Both the position numbers and the translations under genes were made by a program. A stretch of 32,987 bases of DNA from Pseudoalteromonas sp. Z1A8. GTDB lineage: Bacteria; Pseudomonadota; Gammaproteobacteria; Enterobacterales; Alteromonadaceae. The stretch spans positions 1-32,987 of the forward strand of contig NZ_WTLB01000045.1 in NCBI RefSeq assembly GCF_011378855.1, in the 5' to 3' direction. The notes below the pieces were generated by a model that was not told where the DNA came from, ran no database searches, and saw only the letters and a program-made list of their open reading frames with translations. Positions 32,385 to 32,987 of this stretch are shown piece by piece (the stretch's first letter is position 1; each line of letters begins with the position of its first letter).

Positions 32385-32909
32385 ATGCAATATAATAATA
32401 AAACCGTGTGGATCACCGGGGCATCATCAGGTATTGGTAAAGAACTTGCTATACAATTTGCCGAGCTTGGAGCGCGCGTTATTTTATCGGCGCGCAATGT
32501 AGATAAACTAAACGATTTAAAAGCAACGCTTAAAGGCGAAGGGCACTTAGTTGTGCCGCTTGATTTAGCCCAGCCAGAGCTGGTACTAAGCACAATAATT
32601 GCGCAAATGAGCGAGCTTCCTGCAATTGATATTTTAATTAATAACGGCGGCGTATCGCAGCGCAGTTTATTTTTAGAAAACGACTTTAACGTGTATCGCC
32701 AATTAATGGAGGTTAATTACTTTGGCTTAATTGCACTGACTAAAGCTGTATTACCTACTATGGTGGCAAGGCGCAGTGGCTCAATTGTGTCTATTAGTAG
32801 TGTGGCGGGTAAAGTAGGTTCAAAATTTAGAACAGGTTACTCGGGTTCTAAATATGCGGTTGTTGGTTTTATGGATTGCCTACGTGCAGAAGTTAGCGAA
32901 CATACATAG
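32385..32909 (+). pseudogene. Short-chain dehydrogenase/reductase, truncated by an insertion
   Basis: The reading frame stops after 174 residues, whereas classical SDRs of this type need about 250-270. The kept part has the cofactor motif TGASSGIG (11-18), the NNGG variant of NNAG (86-89), catalytic Ser138/139 and the YSGSK motif with Tyr152 and Lys156. It fails after RAEVSEH, in mid-fold, just before the conserved PG segment that follows in the family. The new sequence after that codes T-stop and then looks like the edge of a mobile element. Loss of the C-terminal substrate-binding part makes it very likely inactive. Confidence 0.75.
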
Positions 32910-32987
32910 GTTGGATCTTAAGGAATAAAACTTGAAAACATGCTCTGAATTTGATCTGATAGTAATCGCCAAACCACTATCTATCCC
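32904..32987 (+). mobile_element. Probable insertion sequence edge with the start of an ORF (truncated by window end)
   Basis: From about 32904 the sequence no longer continues the SDR. An AAGGA ribosome binding site (32920-32924) precedes a TTG start at 32932 by 7 bases, and the frame stays open to the end of the window (peptide begins MKTCSEFDLIVIAKPLSIP if TTG initiates). A transposase start close to an element edge is the simplest reading. I do not recognise the IS family, and the right end is outside the window. Confidence 0.5.

Noticed and set aside
1..32987. CRISPR arrays, tRNA or rRNA genes, attachment sites
   Set aside because: No regularly spaced short repeats, cloverleaf-like sequences or rRNA segments were seen by reading. 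A covariance search would be needed for certainty on small RNAs.

Overview
The window looks like chromosomal DNA of a marine gammaproteobacterium of the Pseudoalteromonas/Alteromonadales type. The DNA is AT-rich. It carries a TonB-dependent receptor next to two tryptophan-halogenase-like flavoproteins, a GH3 lipoprotein close to marine exo-beta-glucanases, a GPH-family sugar symporter, and small dispersed repeats. This is inference from gene content; no rRNA, tRNA or other phylogenetic marker is present.

Layout. (1) Bases 1-2799: the end of a SIR2-like gene overlaps a HerA-type ATPase gene and is followed by a KTSC-domain gene. This matches the known SIR2-HerA (Nezha) anti-phage architecture with an extra small gene. 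(2) 2917-7642: three paralogous genes for small secreted TPR-like proteins. Each has the same ~110 bp upstream block and a downstream terminator. A CPA1 Na+/H+ antiporter gene and an outer-membrane barrel gene lie between them, and two related ~160 bp miniature elements lie in the gaps. (3) 7959-10529: a lipoprotein gene whose terminator has been separated from it by a complete IS982-type element (exact 19 bp inverted repeats, 7 bp target duplication). (4) 10698-14623: a small membrane protein plus SPFH protein pair, a YrhK-like protein, an M23 peptidase, and a convergent YcaD-like MFS transporter.

(5) 15256-28586: a beta-glucan/beta-glucoside utilisation locus. A leftward operon encodes a GH1 beta-glucosidase, a GPH symporter and a LacI regulator. 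A divergent gene encodes a GH3 lipoprotein exo-glucanase. A second leftward operon encodes a TonB-dependent receptor and two halogenase-like flavoproteins. Four copies of a perfect GGAAGCGCTTCC-core palindrome occur in pairs in the two promoter regions and nowhere else that I saw, which ties these genes into one LacI-type regulon. In the inferred pathway the receptor imports oligosaccharides, the GH3 enzyme trims them in the periplasm, the symporter takes up the products and GH1 finishes hydrolysis in the cytoplasm. The role of the two flavoproteins is unknown.

(6) Two copies of a 264-311 bp repeat with inverted ends and extensive internal pairing lie at 14857 and 22074. One has split the terminator shared by the GH3 and flavoprotein genes. 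(7) 28935-32987: a metallo-beta-lactamase-fold protein, an unknown lipoprotein, a Crp/Fnr-type regulator, an unknown coiled-coil protein, an Mpo1/DUF962-like protein, and an SDR gene that stops after 174 codons where a probable insertion sequence begins and runs off the window.

The best candidates for new biology are the KTSC gene attached to SIR2-HerA, the two halogenase-like enzymes wired into a glucan regulon, the triplicated secreted proteins with their shared leader, and the structured repeat that sits at terminators.
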